From positions 62,001 to 126,000 of the forward strand of contig CAZRPU010000002.1 in NCBI GenBank assembly GCA_964602055.1: 64,000 nucleotides of DNA. The letters are read 5' to 3'. The notes below the pieces were generated by a model. It was not told the origin of the DNA and made no database searches. It was given only the letters and a program-made list of their open reading frames with translations. Shown here in pieces: positions 24,600 through 33,640 of this stretch. Source of the DNA: JACPLA01 sp964602055. Lineage in GTDB: Bacteria > Bacteroidota > Ignavibacteria > UBA10030. A program made the position numbers and the translations under genes. Numbering within the stretch: the first letter of the stretch is position 1; every line of letters starts with the position of its first letter.

Positions 24600-26048
24600 T
24601 CAGCTGCGCCAGAACGCTTTGCTGAAGAGCACGAAGACCGTGTAGATCTCAAGCCTCCCGAGAACCATGGACATCCCCAGGACCCATTTTGCAATGTCGG
24701 AGAAGTGCGCATAGTTGGCCATCGGCCCCACGGTGCCAAAACCCGGCCCAACATTCGACATGGCAGAGGCAACAGCGCTGAACGACGTTACAAGATCAAT
24801 GCCGGTAGCAGTCAGGACCATGGCTCCAACCGAAAACGTCACCAGGAAAAGAATGATGAAACCTGCAATCGTAAAGAGGATTTCCTGTTCAACGACCTTT
24901 CCGTTGTAGCGAACCGGGACAATGGCTTTGGGATGAATGAGCTTCTGAAACTCATTGACGGCGGTTTTGAGGAGAAGGAGCACTCTGAGGTTTTTCATCC
25001 CGCCTCCCGTTGAGCCCGCGCAGGCGCCCGGAAACATCAGGAACAACAGAACGATCTGGCCCAGCGGCGCCCACAAGACAAAATCTGCCGTCGCGAATCC
25101 GGTGCTCGACATGATGGAAATGACGTTGAATGAAGCATAGCGGAGTGATTGGAGCAATTCCATGTCGAATTGCTGAATGAGGACTGCGCCAACGATAGCG
25201 ACGCCGGCGGCAAAACTGATGGTATAGAAGATGAACTCGTCATCCTGGCGATAGACGGAGAACTTTCCCCGGAGAGCCGCATAATGGAGCGGGAAGCGGA
25301 CCGCAGCCGCAAACATGAAGAAGGTAATCACGCCGTCAATGTAGGCTGAATCGTAGTGAGCGATGCTGGCGTTTTTCGTCGAGAAGCCGCCGGTGGCAAT
25401 CGTTGTGAAGGAATGACAAACGGCATCGAACAGCGACATGCCTCCGGCCATGAGAAGTACTGTTTCCGCGGCAGTCATGAGAACGTAGACACCCCAGAGC
25501 AACCGTGCGGTCTCAGCCATGCGGGGAGTCAGCTTGTCCTTCGTTGGCCCGGCGAATTCCGCTTTGAACAGCTGCATTCCCCCGACTCCTAACAGGGGGA
25601 GAATCGCCAACGAAAGCACTATGATCCCCATCCCTCCCAGCCATTGAGTCAATGCCCTCCAGTACAGGAGTCCATGAGGAAGTCCTTCGACATTTCGGAG
25701 AATCGAGGCGCCCGTCGTTGTGAACCCCGATACGGTCTCAAAATACGCGTCCGTAAAATTCGGAATATATCCCGAGAGGAGAAACGGCAGTGACCCGAAA
25801 ACAGGGGCAATAATCCAGCCAAACGAGACGATGGCGAAACCTTCCCGTGCACGAAGCTCCTCATCCCGCAGACTCCTGATGAACTGCATGAGGAAGAGCC
25901 CAGCTCCGATCGTTATCAGCGAAGAGACGAGGAGGGCCTGCGTGTCCGAACCCCGAAACGACAGAGAGACCGGAACCGCCGTAAGCATTGCAATACCCAC
26001 AGACACGAGAAGAACGCCGAGAATGCCGAGGAGAGGACGGATGCGCAT
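24600..26048 (-). CDS. trkH: Trk potassium uptake protein, membrane subunit TrkH
   Basis: The 482-residue integral membrane protein has the TrkH/KtrB pore architecture: about ten hydrophobic segments and repeated selectivity-filter loops such as TGFTTTGAS, IATGGFST, SSTGFATA and SNVGPGFG. It takes up K+ with the cytoplasmic TrkA subunit, whose gene ends two bases upstream. The ATG directly follows the trkA stop, so the pair is coupled. It is last in an Omp85-rsmE-trkA-trkH transcript. Confidence 0.96.
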   Translation of the reverse strand: MRIRPLLGILGVLLVSVGIAMLTAVPVSLSFRGSDTQALLVSSLITIGAGLFLMQFIRSLRDEELRAREGFAIVSFGWIIAPVFGSLPFLLSGYIPNFTDAYFETVSGFTTTGASILRNVEGLPHGLLYWRALTQWLGGMGIIVLSLAILPLLGVGGMQLFKAEFAGPTKDKLTPRMAETARLLWGVYVLMTAAETVLLMAGGMSLFDAVCHSFTTIATGGFSTKNASIAHYDSAYIDGVITFFMFAAAVRFPLHYAALRGKFSVYRQDDEFIFYTISFAAGVAIVGAVLIQQFDMELLQSLRYASFNVISIMSSTGFATADFVLWAPLGQIVLLFLMFPGACAGSTGGGMKNLRVLLLLKTAVNEFQKLIHPKAIVPVRYNGKVVEQEILFTIAGFIILFLVTFSVGAMVLTATGIDLVTSFSAVASAMSNVGPGFGTVGPMANYAHFSDIAKWVLGMSMVLGRLEIYTVFVLFSKAFWRS

Positions 26049-26050
26049 GC

Positions 26051-27391
26051 TCAGCTGAAGAATTGTTCGACGGCTTTGAGCGCGGAAGGAAGGGTGAACA
26101 CGACGATGCGGTCCTGAGAACTGATGCGCGTTGTACCTGTAGGAATCGTCACGCTTCCATTGTGAATGACGCAGCCGATAATGGCCCCATCCGGAAACTT
26201 CAGATCCCGGAGAGCCTTCTTGGTAACGCTTGACCCTTTTTGCGCGACCATTTCGATCACTTCAGCATCCACGCCGTGCAAGGTGGCCACCGACACGATT
26301 TGCCCCTTGCGCACGAACTTGAGGATTTCATTGGCTGCCGAGAGTTTCTTATTGACCAGGGCGTCGATGCCGATGGTATTTGCCAAAGGGATGTAATCCA
26401 GTTTTTCCACATGCGCGATGGTTTTCTTCACACCCAGGTGCTTCGCCATCAAACAGGAAAGGATGTTGTCCTCTTCGTCGCGCGTGACGGCAATATACGC
26501 ATCCATGTCCATGATGCCTTCGGTGGCAAGAAGGTCCAGGTCCTTTCCCTCGCCCCGGATGACCATCGTCTTTTCCAATTTGTCCGCCAGTTGGAGCGAT
26601 ACTTCTTTGTTGGACTCGATGAGTTTGACCGACATGTCGTGCTGCAATTCCTCCGCCACGTTCCTTCCAATACCGCTCCCGCCCAGGATCATGATATTTT
26701 CGAACTTCACGGATTCTTTCCCTGACAGCTTGAGCATTTCCGCGACATATTCGGTTTTCGAGACAACGAAGATTTGATCCCCCTTTTTGAATTCGTCATC
26801 GCCGGAGGGAATGATCGTGCGAATGCCTCTGCTGATGGCGACCGTTCTGAAGGGAAGCTCGGTGTAATCGGCGGTCAGTTCTTTGAGCTTGCGGTTGATC
26901 ATGGGGCTTTCACGATCGAGCTTGAGACCGAGGATCTGAATCCTCCCATCGGCGAACTCCAGAACGTCCGTTGCCGAGGAACGCCGGATCAGACGGGTGA
27001 TCTCTGCCGCTGCCAGCCCGTCAGGTGAAATCACGAGATTGATGCCGATATCCTCAGGCTTCATCAAACCCTCGCCGAAGAACTTGTCCGGCTCATCTAC
27101 CCGCAGAATGGTTTTTTTCGTGCCAAGCTTGTGTGCGAGAAAACATGCGGTGAAGTTGACTTCATCGATGGACGTCACCGCGATCAACATGTCAGCATCC
27201 GCCGCTCCCGCATCCTGCAGATCCTGGACATGGCTCCCTGAGCCGTGGATCGTCATGACATCGAGACCTTCGCGCACGCGGGCAAGCCTCTCATCGCTTC
27301 GATCGACGACTATAATATCGTGCCGTTCCTGCGAAAGAAGTTTCGCAAGATGGATGCCTACTTCGCCGACGCCAACAATGATAATTTTCAC
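26051..27391 (-). CDS. trkA: Trk system NAD-binding regulatory protein TrkA
   Basis: The 446-residue cytoplasmic protein has two tandem RCK units, each an N-terminal Rossmann domain (IIIVGVGEVGIHLAKLL at the start and IMILGGSGIGRNVAEEL at about residue 230) and a C-terminal ligand-binding TrkA_C domain. It gates TrkH according to NAD(H)/ATP. The start is GTG at 27391, with GGAAAGG six bases upstream. It lies 23 bases after rsmE and two bases before trkH. Confidence 0.96.
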   Translation of the reverse strand: MKIIIVGVGEVGIHLAKLLSQERHDIIVVDRSDERLARVREGLDVMTIHGSGSHVQDLQDAGAADADMLIAVTSIDEVNFTACFLAHKLGTKKTILRVDEPDKFFGEGLMKPEDIGINLVISPDGLAAAEITRLIRRSSATDVLEFADGRIQILGLKLDRESPMINRKLKELTADYTELPFRTVAISRGIRTIIPSGDDEFKKGDQIFVVSKTEYVAEMLKLSGKESVKFENIMILGGSGIGRNVAEELQHDMSVKLIESNKEVSLQLADKLEKTMVIRGEGKDLDLLATEGIMDMDAYIAVTRDEEDNILSCLMAKHLGVKKTIAHVEKLDYIPLANTIGIDALVNKKLSAANEILKFVRKGQIVSVATLHGVDAEVIEMVAQKGSSVTKKALRDLKFPDGAIIGCVIHNGSVTIPTGTTRISSQDRIVVFTLPSALKAVEQFFS

Positions 27392-27414
27392 AAAAGCCTT
27401 TCCATCAGTTCTTT

Positions 27415-28131
27415 TTACCAGCCCCCGACAACCCAGCTCACGGCCGAAAGTGCAGCTGTTTCGGAGCGAAGTCTTCGCGGGCCCAGGGAAATGGCGATGA
27501 AACCGTTTTCCGCCGCCAGTTGGATTTCCTCTTCAGAGAAACCTCCCTCCGGTCCAATGAGAATCAAGGCCGATTTCGCGTCCGCATGATGCTTCATCAC
27601 CGATCCGATGAATTGTGATTGCTCGGTTCGCTCATGGGGAATCAGTTTCAGGGCGTACTGCCCTGCATTCTTCACCAGGGTCTCAAACCGCGTAAGTACG
27701 AAGACCGTCGGAAGAACACTGCGGCCGGATTGTTTCATCGCCGCGGCGGAAATCTTCTGGAGGCGAACGTGTTTCTCATGCTTTCGCACCGTCCTTTCAC
27801 ACAGGAGAGGGATAATAGTGGAGACTCCCAGCTCCGTCGCCTTCTCGACCACAAAATCGATGCGCGCAGGATTCTTCAGCGGAGAGATCGCAAGCGTCAG
27901 CTGAACCCGCGGCTCGTTCAAACGATCAAACGTGTGAAGAATCCCGCACTCCGCTTGCGTCCTCCCGAAGGACCGAATGATCGCCTCATACATTTTTCCC
28001 CTTCCGTCTGTCACCATGACGTGGTCGCCGATCTTCTTCCTGAGAACACGGCTCACATGGCGGTATTCATCGCCCTTGAGAATCAGGACATCACCCAGAA
28101 TATCCGACGGATCTGCAAAGAAGTAGTCCAT
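27415..28131 (-). CDS. rsmE: 16S rRNA (uracil-1498-N3)-methyltransferase RsmE
   Basis: The 238-residue protein belongs to the SPOUT (knotted) methyltransferases. An N-terminal PUA-like part (about 1-70) includes EYRHVSRVLR. The knot carries the diagnostic LIGPEGGFSEEE and SLGPRRLRSETA segments. It methylates U1498 of 16S rRNA. It starts two bases after the Omp85-like gene and precedes trkA. Confidence 0.95.
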   Translation of the reverse strand: MDYFFADPSDILGDVLILKGDEYRHVSRVLRKKIGDHVMVTDGRGKMYEAIIRSFGRTQAECGILHTFDRLNEPRVQLTLAISPLKNPARIDFVVEKATELGVSTIIPLLCERTVRKHEKHVRLQKISAAAMKQSGRSVLPTVFVLTRFETLVKNAGQYALKLIPHERTEQSQFIGSVMKHHADAKSALILIGPEGGFSEEEIQLAAENGFIAISLGPRRLRSETAALSAVSWVVGGW

Positions 28132-28133
28132 GG

Positions 28134-29432
28134 TCAGAACGACGAGCCAAAATCAATCACGAATTGCCCCTTCCCGCTCTGGTTCACCGCAAATTCGGTT
28201 CGAATAATAATGCTGTACGGAAGGAGAAAATGCAACCCTGCACCGAACCCCGAATACCAGCGCCTCCCGCCGGGCCCTTCGCTGCGAAACCAGGTTTTCC
28301 CCGCATCGGCAAAAATACCGGCGTACAGTCCGTACCGCCAAACGCTGAATTCCGGAAGGGGCGAATAGGGAAATTCGTAGTAGCGTGGTGAAAGGATCGG
28401 AATCCGAACCTCCACATTCCCGCCGATGATGTTCTCCCCCTCGATGATGGTACTAAAATACCCTCGGATGCGCTCACCATGGCCAAAGTAGGTGTAGCGG
28501 TACGGGGGAACAGGGCCGCCGCTCACAAACTGTCCATGGGTTCTCGCCGCCGTCGATATCCCACCGCCCACGGGGATATACGAGCTCACATCGTAGCCAT
28601 ATCTCAGCGTGTTGACCGATGTCCCGCCGAATCCATCCTTGGTCGCTTGGACATTGATCAGGATTCCTTCGGTTGCATATTCCCTGATATCCCTCGTGTC
28701 ATAGGTATAGCCCAGGCCGACCGAAGGAAATGCGTCCCGTCCATCGGAGGAAATCGTTCTCCCCACGGCGACATCGGAGACTTCCCATGTTTCGTATCCC
28801 ACGCGCGCGACGAAAAGGCTGTACAGTCCGAACCTCTTCCCCAGCGAAACCGATCCGCCGTACGAGCGCTGCTGATATGTTCCCCGGTCGGGATTGAGAT
28901 TCTGGACCCGGGACCATGAGCCGGAAAGTCGAAAAAAGATATCGTCGCCATCAGTGATTTTGGGATTCTGATAGATGATCTGAGCCCATCGGTCATATCC
29001 CAAAGCAAACTGGCCGATGAGCTTCTCATTACGGCCACGAAAATTCGTGTGTGCGACGCCCGCACCGTAGTACACCTTTTTGGGATCCCTGTATTTGAAT
29101 CCAAGAACGGGAAACGGATAGATGTACCATCGCTCATGCACCTTGATGGTGAGATCGGTCTCCGATCCCTCCGGAGCATGTGCAATTTCCACCCGATTGA
29201 ACAGGCCGAGGCTATAGATCCTGTTCTTGTCGAATTCGAGTTTTTCGAGGTCGAGCGTGTCACCGATCGCCGTCGAGAGTTCGCGAAGGATAATATAGTC
29301 CTTTGTCGATTCGTTGCCGTAGACATTGATGCTCCGTACCCGCAGCTTCGCGGGGTCATCTTCCTGGCGGAGCTGTGCCGCAGGGGCAGCGGCCAGCATC
29401 GCGGAAAGGAGGAAAATGACCGTTTTCGTCAT
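28134..29432 (-). CDS. Omp85-like outer-membrane protein with one POTRA-like domain
   Basis: The 432-residue protein has a signal peptide (TKTVIFLLSAMLAAAPAAQ). A single POTRA-like domain follows (about 30-100; VRSINVYGNESTKDYIILREL, then YSLGLFNRVEI), then a bacterial-surface-antigen barrel whose strands end in the outer-membrane signature VIDFGSSF. GHGERIRGYF resembles the conserved (V/I)RG(F/Y) loop of Omp85 proteins. It is too short for BamA, which has five POTRAs. It may be a TamA-like or lineage-specific translocase. I chose the ATG at 29432; ATG 29450 is also possible. An upstream start at 29498 lies ahead of the terminator hairpin and is unlikely. Confidence 0.85.
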   Translation of the reverse strand: MTKTVIFLLSAMLAAAPAAQLRQEDDPAKLRVRSINVYGNESTKDYIILRELSTAIGDTLDLEKLEFDKNRIYSLGLFNRVEIAHAPEGSETDLTIKVHERWYIYPFPVLGFKYRDPKKVYYGAGVAHTNFRGRNEKLIGQFALGYDRWAQIIYQNPKITDGDDIFFRLSGSWSRVQNLNPDRGTYQQRSYGGSVSLGKRFGLYSLFVARVGYETWEVSDVAVGRTISSDGRDAFPSVGLGYTYDTRDIREYATEGILINVQATKDGFGGTSVNTLRYGYDVSSYIPVGGGISTAARTHGQFVSGGPVPPYRYTYFGHGERIRGYFSTIIEGENIIGGNVEVRIPILSPRYYEFPYSPLPEFSVWRYGLYAGIFADAGKTWFRSEGPGGRRWYSGFGAGLHFLLPYSIIIRTEFAVNQSGKGQFVIDFGSSF

Positions 29433-29458
29433 GAGCGTTTCTACTCTCATTGGACGCA

Positions 29459-29489
29459 AAACCCCTGCCTCGGTGAAAAGGCAGGGGTC
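29459..29489 (-). terminator. Intrinsic terminator ending the rpmF-fab-rnc-gcvP operon
   Basis: Read on the minus strand, ACCCCTGCC pairs perfectly with GGCAGGGGT and TTTTGCGT follows. It lies 20 bases after the stop of the CoA-binding protein gene and just before the Omp85-like gene, so it separates two leftward transcripts. It also shows that a start at 29498 for the Omp85 gene would be inside the previous transcript's end. Confidence 0.85.
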
Positions 29490-29508
29490 CTTGCGCACGT
29501 TGTGTTGT

Positions 29509-29919
29509 TCACTGAAGAAGTCGTCGATGGTCGACGGCGATGCACCGATCCATAATGACTTTCAGACCATTTTTTTCTGCTTCCTGCGCAGCCGGGTCAT
29601 GGATGACTCCCAACTGAAGCCAGAGGGTTTTTGCATGCACTGCAATAGCATCCTCAACAATGGCAGGAACGGCATCGGGCCTGCGGAATACATCGACGAT
29701 ATCGATGGGTTCCGGGACGTCTTTCAGCGTTGCGTAACATTGCTGATCCAGGACTGTCCGGAGATGCGGATTGACGGGAAAAACACGGTACCCTTTCCGC
29801 TGCAGAAAACGCATGATATCGTTGCTGTCCCTCCACGGCTTGTCCGAAGCCCCCACGACTGCAATGGTTCTCGCATCGGAAAGTATGCGCTTGATTTCCT
29901 TGTCGTTGTCAATGGGCAT
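29509..29919 (-). CDS. CoA-binding domain protein (YccU-like)
   Basis: This 136-residue protein is a single Rossmann CoA-binding domain. TIAVVGASDKPWRDSNDIM is the nucleotide loop, then YRVFPVNP, with VDVFRRPDAVPAIVEDA toward the middle and LWLQLGVIHDPA later. Such proteins (E. coli YccU) bind CoA in vitro but have no settled role. The ATG at 29919 overlaps the gcvP stop as TGATG. A longer version starting at 29970 would lie inside gcvP. It is the last gene before the operon terminator. Confidence 0.9.
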   Translation of the reverse strand: MPIDNDKEIKRILSDARTIAVVGASDKPWRDSNDIMRFLQRKGYRVFPVNPHLRTVLDQQCYATLKDVPEPIDIVDVFRRPDAVPAIVEDAIAVHAKTLWLQLGVIHDPAAQEAEKNGLKVIMDRCIAVDHRRLLQ

Positions 29920-32822
29920 CAGGACGGGACAGCCTCTTCCGCATACGCCTCGAGCGGCGGACACGTACACATGATATGACGATCACCGTAGGTATTGTTA
30001 ATCCGTCCTACAGGGATCCAGAATTTGTTTTCTCTGAGACCCGGGGCAGGGTACATCGCTTTTTCCCGGGAGTACGGATGACTCCAGTCATCCCGCAAGG
30101 CCTCCCGCACCGTGTGAGGTGAATTCTTCAAAACGTTATCCGCTTTGTCGGCTTTCCCGTCAAGAACTTCCTGTATTTCTTCCCTTATCAAAACCATGGC
30201 TTCGACAAAACGGTCGAGCTCCGTCTTTGGTTCGCTTTCGGTGGGCTCAACCATCAGCGCTCCGGCGACCGGAAAGGAAACAGTCGGTGCGTGAAAACTG
30301 TAATCCATGAGTCTCTTCGCAACATCCTCAACTTCAATGTTCGCGTCTTTGAACTGTTTCATGGTCAGGATAAACTCGTGACCCACCCTGCCGTTTTTTC
30401 CCTGATAGAGAGCCGGATAGTGCTTTTCCAGTTTCACCTTCAAATAGTTGGCATTGAGGATTGCATACTCCGTTGCTGCGGTCATGCCTTGCCCGCCCAG
30501 CATGCGGATGTAAGCATAGGAAATCAGGAGAATGCTCGCGCTCCCCCATGGAGTGGCGGCGACAGCGTGAATTCCCTTCTCTCCCCCCGTTTGAACGAGT
30601 GCATGGCCGGGCAGATACGGAGCGAGTGCTTTTGAAACGCAGATCGGTCCCATGCCGGGTCCTCCTCCTCCGTGGGGAATGGCAAAAGTCTTGTGCAAAT
30701 TGATGTGGCACACGTCGGCACCGATGAGTGCGGGGCTTGTCAGCCCCACCTGTGCGTTGAGGTTGGCCCCGTCCAGGTAGACCAATCCGCCGTTGGCATG
30801 GACCACGTCACAAATTTCACGGATACGTTCTTCAAAAATCCCGTAGGTCGATGGGTACGTCACCATGAGCCCGGCAAGCACAGACTTCTGCGCCTCTGCC
30901 TTCACACGCAAATCATCGACGTCGATATTGCCCATGCTGTCACACTGCACGACCACGACCTTCATGCCCGCCATGACGGCGCTTGCAGGATTCGTTCCGT
31001 GCGCAGATGCGGGGATGAGGATGACATTCCGGTCTTTTGCTCCATGGTCGGCATGAAACGCCCTGATGACCATGAGCCCGGTGAACTCACCCTGGGCACC
31101 TGAATTCGGCTGAAGGGAACAGGCAGAAAGACCGGTAATCTCGCACAGAGCGTTTTCGAGCTCACGAAAAATCTGCTGATATCCCTCTGTTTGGTTCAAG
31201 GGTGCAAAGGGGTGCAGGGAGGAAAACTCGGGCCAGCTGACCGGAAATAATTCCGTCGCCGCATTCAGTTTCATGGTGCAGGACCCCAGAGGAATCATGG
31301 AGTGCATCAGGGAAAGGTCCTTGTTCTCCAGGCTCTTGATATACCTCATCATTTTTGTCTCGGAATGATGGATATTGAACACCGGATGCTGGAGATACGA
31401 ACTTGTTCTGCCCAGAGGGGCAGGATAAGGAGACGTCTTCCCATCATGGGGAGGTGCTTCTCCGTTCTGCGGCGGCGCTTTCTTTCCCGCAGCTTCTGCG
31501 AAGACTCTCAGGAGATTCCCCACATCTTCGGCAGAGGTAGTCTCGTCAAGGGCAATGCCGACATGTCGGCCATCGATCATCCGCAGATTGTACCCCGCCT
31601 GGACGGCCAGAGCCAGCACGCGGGCGCTGTCGGCAACGGCGACCTTGAGGGTGTCGAAATAGTGATCGTGGATCTGCTGATACCCAAGCCCGGCAAGTCC
31701 TTTGTCGAGTGCCTTGGCGAGCCCCAGAATCCTCGCCGCGATTCTGCGAATGCCCTCCGGGCCATGATAGACAGCGTAGAGCCCGGCCATGACGGCGAGA
31801 AGAGCCTGAGCCGTACAAATATTCGAAGTTGCTTTCTCCCTCCTGATATGTTGCTCCCGCGTTTGAAGCGTCATCCGATAAGCACGGTTTCCATGGGAGT
31901 CAATGGAAACGCCGATGATCCGTCCGGGAAGATTGCGGATGAATTCCGACCGCGTGGCAAAATATGCAGCGTGCGGACCCCCGTATCCCATTGGAACGCC
32001 GAAGCGTTGCGAATTCCCGACAACAACGTCTGCACCAAATTCGCCCGGAGGGCGCAGCAGGGCAAGGCTCAAGAGGTCGGCAGCCACGGCAACGAGGCCG
32101 CCTGCAGCATGGATCGAAGCAACGGTAGAAGAATAGTCGAGAACGGCTCCATCCTCAGCGGGATATTGAAGCAATGCTCCAAACACAGTGGCATCGAATT
32201 TTGCCGATGCATGATCGCCCGCGACAATTTCGATTCCCTGGGGGGCAGCTCTGAGTTTCAGGACATCCAGGGTTTGCGCAGAGACGCGGTTGGAAACGAA
32301 AAATCGGTTCCTGCGCGTCCCATCTGTCTGCTTCGCTGCGAGCCCGTGGATCATCGACATGGCTTCCGCCGCTGCGGTTGCTTCGTCGAGAAGGGAAGCA
32401 TTGGCAACTTCCATGCCCGTCAGGTCGCAAACCATGGTCTGAAAATTCAGAAGCGCTTCGAGCCGGCCCTGCGATATTTCGGCCTGATACGGAGTGTATT
32501 GGGTATACCATCCCGGGTTTTCGAAAACGTTCCGGCGGATGACCGATGGCGTCACGGTTCCGGAAAATCCCTGCCCCAGGTACGACTTGAGTACCTTGTT
32601 CTTTCCGGCAATCGCTTTCATGGATTCCAGAAATGAGTGCTCGCTGACAGGGCCCGGAAGATTCATGGGCTTCTTGCGCCGGATAGTGTCAGGGACCGTT
32701 TGGCGAATCAGGTCTTCCAGTGAATCGGCGCCGATGGCCTCCAGCATCATTCGGAGATCGTCGTGATGAGGGCCGAGGTGGCGTGAAAGAAAATCGTTGT
32801 GAACTTCTCGAGAATCGTGCAT
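29919..32822 (-). CDS. gcvP: Glycine dehydrogenase (aminomethyl-transferring), P protein
   Basis: This 967-residue single-chain P protein decarboxylates glycine and loads the aminomethyl group onto the H protein of the glycine cleavage system. Its start FLSRHLGPHHDD is typical. The PLP-binding region reads CHINLHKTFAIPHGGGGPGMG, with Lys in HKTF. Both halves, duplicated in the fused form, are present. The ATG at 32822 is four bases after the rnc stop; a longer frame starting at 32912 overlaps rnc and is rejected. The gcvH and gcvT genes are not in the window. Confidence 0.97.
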   Translation of the reverse strand: MHDSREVHNDFLSRHLGPHHDDLRMMLEAIGADSLEDLIRQTVPDTIRRKKPMNLPGPVSEHSFLESMKAIAGKNKVLKSYLGQGFSGTVTPSVIRRNVFENPGWYTQYTPYQAEISQGRLEALLNFQTMVCDLTGMEVANASLLDEATAAAEAMSMIHGLAAKQTDGTRRNRFFVSNRVSAQTLDVLKLRAAPQGIEIVAGDHASAKFDATVFGALLQYPAEDGAVLDYSSTVASIHAAGGLVAVAADLLSLALLRPPGEFGADVVVGNSQRFGVPMGYGGPHAAYFATRSEFIRNLPGRIIGVSIDSHGNRAYRMTLQTREQHIRREKATSNICTAQALLAVMAGLYAVYHGPEGIRRIAARILGLAKALDKGLAGLGYQQIHDHYFDTLKVAVADSARVLALAVQAGYNLRMIDGRHVGIALDETTSAEDVGNLLRVFAEAAGKKAPPQNGEAPPHDGKTSPYPAPLGRTSSYLQHPVFNIHHSETKMMRYIKSLENKDLSLMHSMIPLGSCTMKLNAATELFPVSWPEFSSLHPFAPLNQTEGYQQIFRELENALCEITGLSACSLQPNSGAQGEFTGLMVIRAFHADHGAKDRNVILIPASAHGTNPASAVMAGMKVVVVQCDSMGNIDVDDLRVKAEAQKSVLAGLMVTYPSTYGIFEERIREICDVVHANGGLVYLDGANLNAQVGLTSPALIGADVCHINLHKTFAIPHGGGGPGMGPICVSKALAPYLPGHALVQTGGEKGIHAVAATPWGSASILLISYAYIRMLGGQGMTAATEYAILNANYLKVKLEKHYPALYQGKNGRVGHEFILTMKQFKDANIEVEDVAKRLMDYSFHAPTVSFPVAGALMVEPTESEPKTELDRFVEAMVLIREEIQEVLDGKADKADNVLKNSPHTVREALRDDWSHPYSREKAMYPAPGLRENKFWIPVGRINNTYGDRHIMCTCPPLEAYAEEAVPS

Positions 32823-32826
32823 TTTT

Positions 32827-33609
32827 TCAGTTCTTCTTTTGAATGCGTTCAAGGGCTTCGGCGGCTGCAGCCTGCTCCGCCTCTTTCTTACTTTTACCTG
32901 CACCGCTCCCATACCGCTCCGATCCCACAGTCACTTCGACGGTGAAGCGCCGGTCGTGATCAGGCCCGGCTTCATTGACGATTGAATATCTCGGAGTTCC
33001 CAGGGAATGGGCCTGCGCATACTCGAGCAGAGCACTCTTGTAGTTGTCATCCATAAGCGCACCCTCGAGGATTTCGTCCCGTGAGAGAAGGGTACGGGTA
33101 ACGAATGTGCGTGCGGCCTCGATGCCACCGTCGAGATACAATGCGCCGATCAGGGCCTCAAAGGCGTCCGAAAGAATCGACTCAGAACCCGATTGGGCGG
33201 CACTCGCACTCAGGAACAGGAACTCGTTGATATGCAGTTCTTTGGCCCTCTGGGCGAGAATGCGCCTGTTCACGAGACGCGATCGGACTTTCGTCAGGTC
33301 CCCTTCTTCCATGGCAGGATGATGGCGGTGCAGATAGTCCGCCACGAGGAAACTGAGGATCGCGTCGCCCAGGAATTCGAGCCGCTCGTTCGGCTGCCAC
33401 TTTTCCCCTGCATGCTGAGCATAGGACCGGTGCAGCAGCGCCTCGACAAAAAGATCCCAGCGGGTGGGCTGATAACCAATAGTGCGGACGAAGCGGGGAA
33501 AGTCAAACTGCTCTTGGATGAATTTCGGAAGATGACGAGTTCCGGAAGTTCGCCCGTTCCACCGAAATCCGTCAAAGAAACGCAGAAAAGCTGTAAAGAC
33601 GTTTTGCAC
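32827..33609 (-). CDS. rnc: Ribonuclease III
   Basis: The 260-residue double-strand-specific endonuclease matures rRNA. The catalytic signature NERLEFLGDAIL and the second acidic cluster (SDAFEALIGALYLDGG) are in the first 180 residues. A double-stranded-RNA-binding domain follows (NYKSALLEYAQ to KKEAEQAAAAEAL). I choose the GTG at 33609, 31 bases after the fabF stop. The frame stays open to 33813, but that part lies inside fabF and encodes low-complexity Arg/Ser-rich sequence. acpP-fabF-rnc order is common in bacteria. Confidence 0.95.
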   Translation of the reverse strand: MQNVFTAFLRFFDGFRWNGRTSGTRHLPKFIQEQFDFPRFVRTIGYQPTRWDLFVEALLHRSYAQHAGEKWQPNERLEFLGDAILSFLVADYLHRHHPAMEEGDLTKVRSRLVNRRILAQRAKELHINEFLFLSASAAQSGSESILSDAFEALIGALYLDGGIEAARTFVTRTLLSRDEILEGALMDDNYKSALLEYAQAHSLGTPRYSIVNEAGPDHDRRFTVEVTVGSERYGSGAGKSKKEAEQAAAAEALERIQKKN

Positions 33610-33640
33610 TTCCGGTCGCGGCCTCGCTGAGGTTTCCGCT

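Noticed and set aside
31302..32636. A 444-codon plus-strand open frame over gcvP
   Set aside because: It is an antisense shadow of gcvP; no recognisable domain.
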